Made by a program: the position numbers and the translations under genes. A stretch of DNA of 64,000 nt, taken from Girardinichthys multiradiatus (taxonomy: Eukaryota > Chordata > Actinopteri > Cyprinodontiformes > Goodeidae). Below are positions 22,701 through 31,315 of the stretch, in pieces. Every line of letters begins with the position of its first letter. Positions within the stretch are counted from its first letter, which is position 1. The stretch is from positions 47,267,391 through 47,331,390 of the forward strand of contig NC_061796.1 of the NCBI RefSeq assembly GCF_021462225.1, given 5' to 3'. The notes under the pieces are model-generated. The model saw only the letters and a list, made by a program, of their open reading frames with translations. It searched no databases and had not been told where the DNA came from.

Positions 22701-23951
22701 CACTGGACTGTTGCTCAGTGGTCCAAAGTACTTTTTTTGGATGAAAGCAAATTCTGCATGTCATTCAGAAATCAAGGTGCCAGAGTCTGGAGGAAGACTG
22801 GGGAGAAGGAAATGCCAAAATGCCAGAAGTCCAGTGTCAAGTACCCACAGTCAGTGATGGTCTGGGGTGCCGTGTCAGCTGCTGGTGTTGGTCCACTGTA
22901 TTTTATCAAGAGCAGGGTCAATGCAGCTAGCTATCAGGAGATTTTGGAGCACTTCATGCTTCCATCTGCTGAAAAGCTTTATGGAGATGAAGATTTCATT
23001 TTTCAGCACGACCTGGCACCTGCTCACAGTGCCAAAACCACTGGTAAATGGTTTACTGACCATGGTATCACTGTGCTCAATTGGCCTGCCAACTCTCCTG
23101 ACCTGAACCCCATAGAGAATCTGTGGGATATTGTGAAGAGAACGTTGAGAGACTCAAGACCCAACACTCTGGATGAGCTAAAGGCCGCTATCGAAGCATC
23201 CTGGGCCTCCATAAGACCTCAGCAGTGCCACAGGCTGATTGCCTCCATGCCACGCTGCATTGAAGCAGTCATTTCTGCAAAAGGATTCCCGACCAAGTAT
23301 TGAGTGCATAACTGTACATGATTATTTGAAGGTTGATGTTTTTTGTATTAAAAACACTTTTCTTTTATTGGTCGGATGAAATATGCTAATTTTGTGAGAT
23401 ATGAATTTTGGGTTTTCATGAGCTGTATGCCAAAATCATCCGTATTAAGACAATAAAAGACCTGAAATATTTCAGTTAGTGTGCAATGAATCTAAAATAT
23501 ATGAATGTTACATTTTCATCATGACATTATGGAAAATAATGAACTTTATCACAATATGCTAATATTTAGAGAAGGACCTGTATTTTGTGTTTCAGTTGTT
23601 TCAGTTTTAGCAGATTAACCAGTTTAGATTAACTAGTTTAGATAAACTAGTTAATCTAAACTAGTTTAGATAAACTAGTTTAGATGGACCAGTTTAGATT
23701 AACTAGTTTAGATAAACTAGTTTAGATGGACCAGTTTAGATTAACCAGTTTAACCGTCAGACCCTCATTCAGCGGTACCTCGGGATAATAAAACCCGCCT
23801 TTCTTAAACACAGAGACCGCCAACAGACAGCCGACGAAGCGACGCCATCTAACAACGACCGAACACTTACCAGAACCACCAGACAGTCGGTACTGACGGA
23901 CGGTAAACCCCAATCTCCTTCCCAGCAAAACAGCTCATCGGGGGCCGCCAT
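10935..23951 (-). CDS. mtx1: Metaxin-1, complete, eight exons
   Basis: Metaxin-1 is a mitochondrial outer-membrane protein that works with metaxin-2 and the SAM complex in import and assembly of beta-barrel proteins. Coding exons on the minus strand are 23871-23951, 17817-17886, 17652-17731, 15593-15685, 15331-15513, 12441-12517, 11948-12105 and 10935-11170. All junctions are GT-AG with matching phases, giving 325 codons (human about 317). The start [19 protein letters not shown] and blocks such as [29 protein letters not shown] and [12 protein letters not shown] are diagnostic of metaxin-1. Residues about 1-110 form the GST-N-like Tom37/metaxin domain, about 120-245 the GST-C-like domain, and about 274-295 ([20 protein letters not shown]) a C-terminal membrane anchor. 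ATG 23951 is preferred to an in-frame ATG nine bases upstream (23960) because of family length and its A-3/G+4 context. The gene looks intact. Whether it is the a or b teleost paralogue is not determined. Confidence 0.96.
11171..11947 (-). other. mtx1 intron 7
   Basis: Very AT-rich 777-bp intron with no recognised element. Its acceptor is a tandem CAGCAG (plus-strand 11168-11173). Confidence 0.7.
13335..13832. repeat. AAT trinucleotide array with interspersed variant words
   Basis: About 500 bases of (AAT)n on the plus strand, interrupted at intervals by ACCAATAATAATAG-like and GAT variants, which suggests a higher-order pattern. It lies in mtx1 intron 5. The three long minus-strand frames of Ile, Leu and Tyr across it are translation artefacts of the repeat. 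Confidence 0.95.
13990..14520 (+). mobile_element. Decayed Tc1/mariner-like transposase relic in mtx1 intron 5
   Basis: Plus-strand fragments resemble Tc1-type transposase with many frame breaks: CTCTGGACCGACAGGACCAA (W-T-D-x-T region), AAGCACGGTGGTGGAGGATT (KHGGG block) and an ACAATGATCCAAACATAGCA segment (NDPN region). No intact frame or terminal repeats identified. Confidence 0.5.
14668..15179. mobile_element. hAT-type non-autonomous element (MITE), about 512 bp
   Basis: The ends are inverted: TAGGGATGGGTACC at 14668 and, inverted, GGTACCCATCCCCA ending at 15179. GGTACC/GGTACCG subrepeats recur inside both ends. Flanking 8-mers ACAGTACG (14660-14667) and ACGATACG (15180-15187) match at 6 of 8 positions, compatible with an aged hAT 8-bp target duplication. 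No transposase coding capacity. It ends about 150 bp from mtx1 exon 5, inside intron 5. Confidence 0.75.
15686..17651 (-). other. mtx1 intron 3, with Tc1 fragment
   Basis: About 2 kb. Near 17220-17260 the plus strand reads CCAGAGCATGATGCTGCCAC, the antisense of the GGGSIML-type block of a Tc1 transposase, so a short relic lies at roughly 16960-17300. Nothing else in the intron is firmly recognised. Confidence 0.5.
17887..20680 (-). other. mtx1 intron 1, 3' part, nothing recognised
   Basis: Intron 1 spans 17887-23870. This part shows no recognisable coding frame or clear repeat boundary; the short open frames have no family similarity that I can see. Confidence 0.4.
20690..21035 (-). mobile_element. 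tRNA-derived SINE-like repeat, minus orientation
   Basis: Read on the minus strand it has the same order as the SINEs at 24390 and 49854: a GGTGGCACTGTTGCCTTGCA head, a GGGTTCGAATCCCAG box-B-like motif, the GGGTACTCCGG and GCGATGGACTGGAGACCTG segments, and the ending near 20690. It is older and more diverged than those copies and lies within mtx1 intron 1. Confidence 0.65.
21665..21968 (+). repeat. Dispersed repeat interrupted by Tc1 copy B
   Basis: Phrases such as CCATTAAACTTTG, AAACTAAAAACTTTT, CCTTTCTTTTATTAAGGCAA and TTTAAACCTATAAT occur in the same order at 47165-47440. The Tc1 at 21971 interrupts this repeat, and a short stretch resumes after 23583. Confidence 0.6.
21971..23580 (+). 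mobile_element. Full-length Tc1-type transposon with 200-bp inverted repeats (copy B), in mtx1 intron 1
   Basis: Bounded by TA (21969-21970 and 23581-23582). It starts CAGGTACTTCTCAAAATATT and ends AATATTTAGAGAAGGACCTG. Inverted repeats are at about 21971-22170 and 23381-23580. Length is 1610 bp. It lies antisense to mtx1 and opposite in orientation to copy A. It encloses an uninterrupted 334-codon transposase. Both terminal repeats and the reading frame are present, so it has every visible part of an autonomous element. Confidence 0.95.
22299..23303 (+). CDS. Tc1 transposase (DD34E), uninterrupted
   Basis: The 334-residue protein is the expected length for Tc1-type transposases, which bind the inverted repeats and cut and paste the element into TA sites. 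First helix-turn-helix about residues 24-45 ([20 protein letters not shown]); a basic GRKKCGRKR hook around 49-57; second helix-turn-helix about 80-107; catalytic core with D148 (FLDES), D238 (QHDLAPAH) and E273 ([11 protein letters not shown]), 34 residues apart. Oddities relative to copy A: the residue before D148 is L rather than S, and R320 has become C in the C-terminal PRR motif, a CpG-type change. Whether these reduce activity is unknown. The start codon follows the 5' inverted repeat by about 130 bp, and the stop is about 80 bp before the 3' repeat. Confidence 0.93.
   Translation: MGKTADLTAVQKATIDTLKQEGKTQKDISEQIGCSQSAVSRHLSGKSVGRKKCGRKRCTTRRGDRTLRKIVEKGRFQTLGDLRKQWTESGVETSRATVHRRVQEMGYRCRIPQVKPLLNQKQRQKRLTWATEKQHWTVAQWSKVLFLDESKFCMSFRNQGARVWRKTGEKEMPKCQKSSVKYPQSVMVWGAVSAAGVGPLYFIKSRVNAASYQEILEHFMLPSAEKLYGDEDFIFQHDLAPAHSAKTTGKWFTDHGITVLNWPANSPDLNPIENLWDIVKRTLRDSRPNTLDELKAAIEASWASIRPQQCHRLIASMPRCIEAVISAKGFPTKY
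23611..23755. repeat. Short minisatellite of TTTAGATNNACTAG words
   Basis: About 145 bases of imperfect repeats built from TAGTTTAGATAAACTAGTTT and ATGGACCAGTTTAGATTAAC. The last part shows two copies of a roughly 42-bp unit. AAACTAGTTT is itself a palindrome, so the tract can fold back on itself. It lies between Tc1 copy B and mtx1 exon 1. Confidence 0.85.
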
Positions 23952-23992
23952 CTTTTTCACCGGAAGATGACCTTTAACACCGGAAAAGGAGT
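23942..23992 (-). promoter_or_regulatory. mtx1 start region: YY1-like and ETS/GABP-like motifs
   Basis: The start codon is embedded in AAGATGGCGGC (minus strand, 23944-23954), a match to the YY1 consensus seen at the starts of many housekeeping and mitochondrial genes. ACCGGAAG (plus strand, near 23960) and a second ACCGGAAA near 23978 match ETS/GABP (NRF-2) sites. This suggests a TATA-less promoter typical of nuclear genes for mitochondrial proteins. Binding itself is inferred. Confidence 0.5.
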
Positions 23993-24124
23993 GGTCTTAA
24001 CCATCGCTGACTACCACAATAAATGTTAATATTAAAATAAAATAATAAAATAAAATAAAAATTAAACCTGTGCTAGATCAAAAATCATTCAATTCAGTTA
24101 TAAAAAATATATAATGTATAAAGT

Positions 24125-24810
24125 GAATGAATTCAGTTCAATTCAAAAATACTTTATTAATCCCAAAGGTAAATTAAATGTTGTTGTAGCTCATATTATG
24201 AAGGTTTCCTCAAAGAGCCGTTGTAGATGCTGATGGTTGTGGGCAGGAAGGATCTCCTGTCTCCTCCGTCTTACAGAAGATCTGAAGAAGCCTCTGACTG
24301 AAGACACTCTGTTGTTGTAGGACAGTCTGATGAAGAGGATGCTCAGGGTTCTCCATAATGTTCTTCATTTTATGAAGAATCCTTCTTTGGGCTGCACGGT
24401 GGTGCAGTTGGTAGCACTGTTGCCTTGCAGCAAGAAGGTTCTGGGTTTGATTCCAGTCCAGGGGTCTTTCTGCATGGAGTTTGCATGTTCTCCCTGTGCA
24501 TGCGTGAGTTCTCACTGGGTACTCTAGCTTCCTCCCACAGTCCAAAGACATGCCTGTTAGGTTAACTGGTCTCTCTAAATTGCCCTTAGGTGTATGAATG
24601 AGTGTGTGCTTTGTTTGTGTGTTGCCCTGCGATGGACTGGCAACCTGTCCAGGGTGGACCACGCCTCTTGACCATAAACTCCTGGTGATAGGCACCAGCT
24701 CCCCCACGACCCACTATGGAAGACTGACCTTCTTTGTACAATGATCTCCAGAGGAGTCTCCAGAACCAGCCTTCTTTATCAGCTTGTTGAGCTTTTTTAA
24801 CATTTATGTA
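24125..24810 (-). pseudogene. LINE (L2-like) 3' fragment, interrupted by a SINE
   Basis: On the minus strand the sequence encodes MKNIMENPEHPLHQTVLQQQ then SQRLLQIFCKTEETGDPSCP, the C-terminal end of an L2-like LINE polymerase, followed by a 3' tail read from 24200 down to 24125 (the complement contains TACTTTATTAATCCCAAAGG). The coding part is split by the SINE at 24390-24727 and continues to about 24810. No polymerase active site is present. Confidence 0.6.
24390..24727 (+). mobile_element. tRNA-derived SINE with target duplication, nested in a LINE
   Basis: It begins GGCTGCACGGTGGTGCAGTT and has a tRNA-like head with a box-B-like GGGTTTGATTCCAG, then the CCTCCCACAGTCCAAAGACA and GCGATGGACTGGCAACCTGT segments, ending at CCACTATGGAAGACTGA. 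It is flanked by the 9-base direct repeat CCTTCTTTG (24381-24389 and 24728-24736). Removing it restores the LINE sequence across the junction. Confidence 0.8.
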
Positions 24811-27800
24811 ACTTGAATTCGCCCATCTTTAAAACATTTTAAAATAACCCAAATTAAACCTGAAAAATTTGAATTTCAAAAGCTCATTTTGAGTGGTATG
24901 GCATATGAAAACAACAAGAAGTACGCCGACGTCTGCACATATCTCCCAGCCAAGCGCGTTTTTAGGGTCTCAAAACATTAGGGGCTTTAACCCAAATCCA
25001 AAATACTTAGATTTCAATAAGACAATTTACAGGTAATTTAAAATTAAAATAATATAGGACATATTGTACCAGTTCTCTGTCTCCGCTGGTTTTAGACTGA
25101 ATGTAAATTATCGTGAATCAAAAAAAAAGGTTTGCAATAAATTTACTTTTAATTTTTGTTAGAAGCTGAATGAAGGTCAAGGAGAAACAGAGTTTAGACC
25201 TGATGAAAAACCATTTTGCTGAACCAAATAATGACACCTTTTGAGGTATTTAGAAAAAAACGTAATCTGAATTTTTGCTGACAAAAGGTTTTCTTAAACT
25301 CCGAGATGTTTACTATGGGCCAGATAAATGTGCTTCTTTTCTCATCTACATAAATTACTTTTTTAAACGTTACATTCTCATCAAAGTGTTCCACTCCGGA
25401 GGCTCCATTGTATTTATTCTTATATTTCAAAAAAGGAAAGTGATATAAAGTTGATTTTCCTAAATCTTAGTCAGACATTTATTTTATTATGCCAAGAGCT
25501 TTCGAAACATTTTTATTAAAATTGTTACTTGTTTTCTGAACCTGTTCTCTTTTACCGACATCTTTTCAGCCTTTCATTCCACTTCTGAAGAAATTTGGCT
25601 GCCAAAAACAATAAATGAAACATTTTTCTACACAGTCTGTTGTTCTGCACTGAGACATTAGTGCAGTTCTTACTATTAAATACTTTGAGAGGAAAGGATG
25701 TTAAGTTGTGATGTTTAAAATATAGCATAGAGCCTCATCCTGGACCTTATCAGTACTAATATTACAGTTATTAATAACTGTATACATATGGAATGTATGT
25801 ATCACCTTCAGTAAAACTGTATCCTTGTTTAATGAGTTTTTTTAATATAATATTACATGTGTAATTCAGAAAAATAAAATAGTTAACTAATCAACCTGTG
25901 ATTAATTGCTTTGATTTATTTCTTCATTATTGCTGCATCTTTAAACCCAGAGCTTAGAGTTTAGAATCAGCACAGAAGATATGAAAGAGAAGATGGAGGT
26001 TTACTTTCTACCACGTCTTACTGGAACCAGGAGATATTTTCCTGGTTTATTGAGCAACACCTGGATCTGTCTACATGTAGAACTGGACTGTAAGACCGGC
26101 TGCAGCCATGAGATCAATGAGTTGATGTAAAGGACCTTTAAATGTGTTCAGCTACGTTAGGATTAAATGCTTTTATTTTGACTGAAGTAAAGGACCAGAT
26201 ATTTTCACATTATGAAGCAAATCCGGCTAGAAGCTCACAGAGAAGGTTGCTCAGGTAGCTCGGGTGAAAGTTCCTCATCATGACCCTGAAGATGCTCATT
26301 AGAGTGAACCTCCACCTCATGTCTTGCTGGGTGAATCAGAGATTATCTGTAACTTACAATTAGCCCATTCCGAGTCAGCTTTCAGGTTTTACCGCTATCT
26401 TCTCCTGGGTTATACCGCTCTGTGTCCACCTGTTCCTGAACACACACACCAAGCTCCCACTCTCCGGTTGGCTCCGCAGTTCCTCTGAAATGAGCCCTGT
26501 TTGAGGCCCTCAGTGTAACTTTTCAGGTAATGAAGGAGGCAGGTCGACCTGGAGTAAACTGCTGTTCTGGCTGTGGCGCACATAAATATTTGTTGTCTTC
26601 TCCTTTTAACTCATTGTCAGGTTAGGTGGAGCAGGACGTGATTATATGGAACACAATTGAAAAAATCTGATTGTTTTTAAATAAAAAATGTGCATCTTTT
26701 TAGTACTTCTAAATTTCGTCTATCAAGAGGTCCGGGGCTGTTCAGAAAACATCCGGGGCTTCCGCTCCCAGCGATAGCAGGCTCATTCGTCTGCAGTCAG
26801 GGTCACATTTTCCCCAATTCATTGCTTGGATGTGATTTAGCAAGATGTGGTTTAAATGTTTCAACAGAAACACTCATGTTTCAGAAATGTGTTTTGAAAC
26901 CAAACGTTAACCTCAAGCAATCTGCAGAAGTGGTCAAAAATGAGAAACACTGATGTTTTAAAGCAGAACATAAGAAAAAAATGATCTCATAAACATAAAA
27001 CCGGCTGAAAGAAAATGTCAGAACTCATTATCCGTGCAGTCAGTGTGCAGACAGATTTAACTTCTAATAAGCTTAGTTCTCTTTGTTAAATCCCCATTTA
27101 GCTCGTTCCTTCTGCTTTTTTAATTTTAGTCTGTTTTTGTTTAATAAATAAACGATGACTCAGATGTCCTCCTCCAACTTCCACATCACATAAAATCTAG
27201 AGATTTGTGATTATAGTCTTCTTCATGATGAAACACGGTGAGTGTCCCATTGTGTTTAATCCTTCATGTTTCTGTTTCTTTGCTCTGTCAAACAGCTGAT
27301 TGTTCCTACAGAAGTGATGCCATGAGAAGGCTGATAAGCAGAAAGAACTGCAGGAACCTTCTCAAGGAACTTTTTTTTTTTGAGGGGTACTTTTTGCACC
27401 TGGTGCAAAACAAAATCTAATCTTTTCAACACATTTTCAACAAAAAGGAAATATAACAGAAAATATTCACAGAGTGCAAACAGAGAAAATAAACCATGAT
27501 GCTTTGTGAATAGTTCTGAAGAAGTGGAGATGGCCAATAGAAAATCTCTGATGTTTATATTTCCAACAGAGCATATGTAAATGGTGAAGGGTCTGAACTT
27601 ATATAACGCATTTCCAGTCATACCGACCACTTTACACTACAGCCACATTCACCCATTTGCACTCACACATGTATACACCAATCGGTAGGCAACTTGAGAA
27701 TAAGTGCCTTGTCCACATCAATATGTGGCAGGAGGATGCTGGAATCAAACCTGTAACTTTCAGATTGCATGAAGACTACTTTTCCCACTGAGCCACCGCC

Positions 27801-27895
27801 GCCTGTGTCTTCTGTACTGCATAAATCAGAGCATCTAAAGCCTTTCTGGCCAAACATACCACTGCCAACAATATCATAGCAAGAAAACCAAAAGA
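24811..27895. other. Intergenic, no gene recognised
   Basis: AT-rich DNA with only short frames lacking similarity. Around 27630-27800 a minus-oriented tRNA-SINE-like stretch appears (GGAATCAAACCTGTAACTTT, the complement of a box B, then GAGCCACCGCC), probably an old SINE. Confidence 0.4.
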
Positions 27896-27896
27896 A

Positions 27897-28786
27897 TGTT
27901 TAATATAGCATAACGACCACTTTCACCCTCTTCGCTACATTCTCACACTATTCTCCAATTTTTCATTATTTGCTGTTATTTCAGCTTTTAACTTTGTTCT
28001 CTCTTTTCTCTTCCTAGAAGCTACACCTGGCCTGACTCTGTGTCTACCTGTGACACCTTTCTGGAGAGGGGCATCCTCCAAGCTTCTGCTGGCAACAACT
28101 TAATGCTCACCTTCTACAGATGATCCACATGACCCTGTCTTTTAGTGTTTAACCCTTTCTCTCTCCTAGACATGGCTACTGACTGAGCTTCTACTGTGAC
28201 TAACTCTATGTGCTCTCTTTCAGACTCTAACCTTGAAAACTGGATCAGAGTTTATCTGTTCTTTATTTCTAGATGAAACGACTAAAGGAGCTACATCCAT
28301 TAACATTTACTTTTCCTTCCCATAGAAAGTACTCCTGGATCAGTGCTTCTTTGTTCTCTTTGTGTCTCTGCTCTGTTCTCTCAAACCTCCAGTCGGTCGT
28401 GGCAGATGGCCGCTCACACTGAACCTGGTTCTGGTTCTGCTGGAGGTTTCTTCCTGTTAAAAGGGAGTTTTTCCTCTCCACTGTCGCTACATGCATGCTC
28501 AGTATGAGGGATTGCTGCAAAGTCAACGCCAGTGACTGTCCACTGTCTCTACATGCTCATCCAGGAGGAGTGAATGCTGCAAGTCACTGACTGGATGCAA
28601 TCTGCTGGGTTTCCTTAGACAGAAAAACTTTTTATCCAATTTGAATAAATAACTGAATCTGACTGAACTGTTCAATGGTTACGATTAATTGGAATGTATG
28701 AACCTGACTTTATGAAGAACCTTGAGACGACATGTGTTGTGAATTGGTGCTATATAAATAAAACTGAATTGAATTGAATTATAGGG
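27897..28786 (+). repeat. Long dispersed repeat, copy 1, ending in GAATT repeats
   Basis: Nearly 850 bases are repeated at 45663-46505, from CATAACGACCACTTTCACCC through GAAAGTACTCCTGGATCAGT and TCGTGGCAGATGGCCGCTCA. This copy ends CTATATAAATAAAACTGAAT followed by TTGAATTGAA, a simple-repeat tail typical of LINE or SINE 3' ends. No significant open frame. A more diverged third piece is at 35505-35755. Confidence 0.8.
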
Positions 28787-30005
28787 TCAAACTTGAATAT
28801 TTTCAATTATTTTTCATTTTGGCAGATCTCTCTATTTTTATTTACATTTAAAATGGTGTATGATCTGATCTTTATTAAGGCCATGGAAGCAGGTTGCATT
28901 AATCAAGTCTTTTTAAATCTCCTGGTTCTCCCTCACCTTCCCATTGTGGACGCTAATGTTCAGCCTGTGCTGCCCCTTCAATGCCAAGTCAAACCTCTGG
29001 ACTCCACACTGATTTCAGGTGGACCACTCTGGTTGAAAAGAGCGGGTCACTTTTCTCCCATTTGTTTGAAGCAGATCTTCCAGCTACAGCGTTGGTCTTC
29101 CTCTATAAAAATGTCCTGTTTCAACTGAAAAACAGTTTAGAAAAATCCTTTTCCAGTGATAAGAAGTTATCTTCCATTTAGCCAGTCCAAATTTAAATAA
29201 AAGTACGGGGAAAACCCTGACCTCTGCATAGCGATGTGCTGTTAGCTGTCTGTGCTTAAGGGTCTCGGTACTGCCCCCTATCAGTGTGGCCTCAGCCTGT
29301 CCATTTTCACTTCGCATTTATGACTGATTAAAAAAATTAAATATTTCACACACATTCATTAAATATATTAGACAGAAAGTACATTTATACAACTGTCAAG
29401 TGGACAAATAGATCTTGTCATTGCTAGACTTTGACTTGTCATGATGACAGGTGAGGATGTGCCTCACCTGCCTCCCCTGCCTGGACGTCACTGGCACCGT
29501 GTAATTTTTACAGTGACCAAAAAGCAGAATCAGCGGGTAAAGTTGTGAAACTGCAGTCTATGTAAACGCATAACTCAGTTTCTCAATCACAATTTCTGAA
29601 TTTCACTGCAATCCCAAAAGAGAAGTATGGACCAAGCAGACTTATGAAACTGTTTAATTTGTAAAACATTTTCCATTTGAGCAAAATATTTTCTCCTCAG
29701 TGAAAACAGGAACAGTCAAATAACTTATTTTAAAAATCTTTTAATCTACATTCAACTTCTCAGAGAAGAAACAAGAATAGAACACGCGTTCATGACACAA
29801 TAAATTACAAACATTTGGATTTTTTCATCCTGAATATTAATAATGTGTAAAAAGAAACAGTTTTTAATTTATCTCATGTTTAATTTCCACATCTGGACTG
29901 TTCCTCTCTCGTAGTTGTGTTTGAAACTCATTATCGTTGCGTTTGAAAGCATGCGGCCTCTACTGGATGTGAAAATAACTGCATGTGAAAGTTTGTGTAC
30001 AGTTT
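28787..30005. other. Intergenic, no gene recognised
   Basis: No recognisable coding frame, RNA gene or repeat boundary. Low CpG and AT-rich throughout. Confidence 0.4.
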
Positions 30006-30009
30006 GGTG

Positions 30010-31315
30010 AATTACATTTTGTCTCCTTACAAACAAGACTTGAATATATTTTATTAGGATCTTATGTAGTGGGCCAACACAAAGTAGTGCATAATTGTGA
30101 AGCTAGGTTAAAATTATGGTTTTAAAATTTTTATTTTAAAAACTGAAAGTCTGTGCAAACTGTCACACATTTGTATTTCACTCCCTTTACTCCGATACCC
30201 CTAAATAAAATCCGGTGGAACCAGCTCCAGAAGTCACATGACTAGTGAAAAGATCCAGCTGTGTGTAATCTAATCTGAGTCTAAATACAGCTGTTCTGTT
30301 TCTGGAATCAGAGGTTTGTTGGAGAACATTAAAGAACCACCAGCATCATGTAGACCAAAGAACACAGCAGACAGGTCAGGGAGAAAGTTCTGGTTCAGTT
30401 TAAAGCACAGTCAGGTTCTACAACATTCCAAGCTTCAATCCATCATCTGAACATGGAGAGAAGGACCAACTGCAGAGCTACCAAGACATAGACGCCCACC
30501 TAAACTGACAGCCTGGATAAGGAGAGCATTAATCAGAGAAGCAGCCACAAGGCCCAAGAAGAAAGCCAGAAGAAGTTCTGCTTGCAGTTTGCCTTTAACC
30601 ATGTAGGAGAAACAGCAAACATGTGGAAGAAGATGCTACGGTAAAAAATTACGAAATCTGAACTTTTTAGCCTATGTGGAAAATGCTTTGTTTGGAGGAA
30701 TCCTAGCTTGCACATCCCCTTAAAAAGACCCTCCTCATAGTGACACATGGTGGTGGCAGCATCATGCTGTGGGGATTGTTTTCTTCAGCAGGAACAACGA
30801 AGCTAGTCAGAGTTGATGGGAGGGAGATAAATCCAGGACAATCCTGGAAGAAAACCTGTTAGAGGCTGCAGAAGACCTGAGGCTGGGTTGGAGGTTCACC
30901 TTCCAGCAGGAGAACCACCCTGAACATACACCCAGAGATACAATGGATGCTTTATATACAAGCAGATGTATGTGTAAGAAAGGCCTAGTCAAAGTCCAGA
31001 CCTAAATCAAATTGAGAATCTGTGGCAGGACTTGAAAACCGTCCTCCTTCTAATCTAACTGAGCTTGAGACAAGACCTGAACGAGACCTGAAACCGGACC
31101 TGCAGAGAAAGGAAGTTCTAAAAACGTATTAATTCAGGGAGCTGATTACGCCTCACCTTTTTTAAACACCATAAATCCTTTTCCTTCCACACTCTTATCT
31201 TCTAACCTGCATTGGTTGATCACTTAAAATCCCAGTAAAATAAACTGAAGTTTGTGGTTGTAACGTGACAACCTGAAAAAAGTTAAAGGGCCTGAATACT
31301 TTGTCAAAGCACCAT
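30010..31315 (+). mobile_element. Decayed Tc1-type transposon relic
   Basis: Plus-strand remnants of transposase include ACATGGTGGTGGCAGCATCA (HGGGSIM block) near 30747 and CCTAAATCAAATTGAGAATC (PDLNQIENLW block) near 31000, with no open frame. The ends resemble Tc1 inverted repeats: GTAGTGGGCCAACACAAAGT near 30070 and AAGTTTGTGGTTGTAACGTG near 31250. The same family appears inverted at 58205-59235. Confidence 0.7.

Noticed and set aside
24000..30000. Head-to-head thbs3 gene upstream of mtx1, as in mammals
   Set aside because: Looked for a divergent signal-peptide exon or thrombospondin domain on the plus strand after 23960; none was seen.
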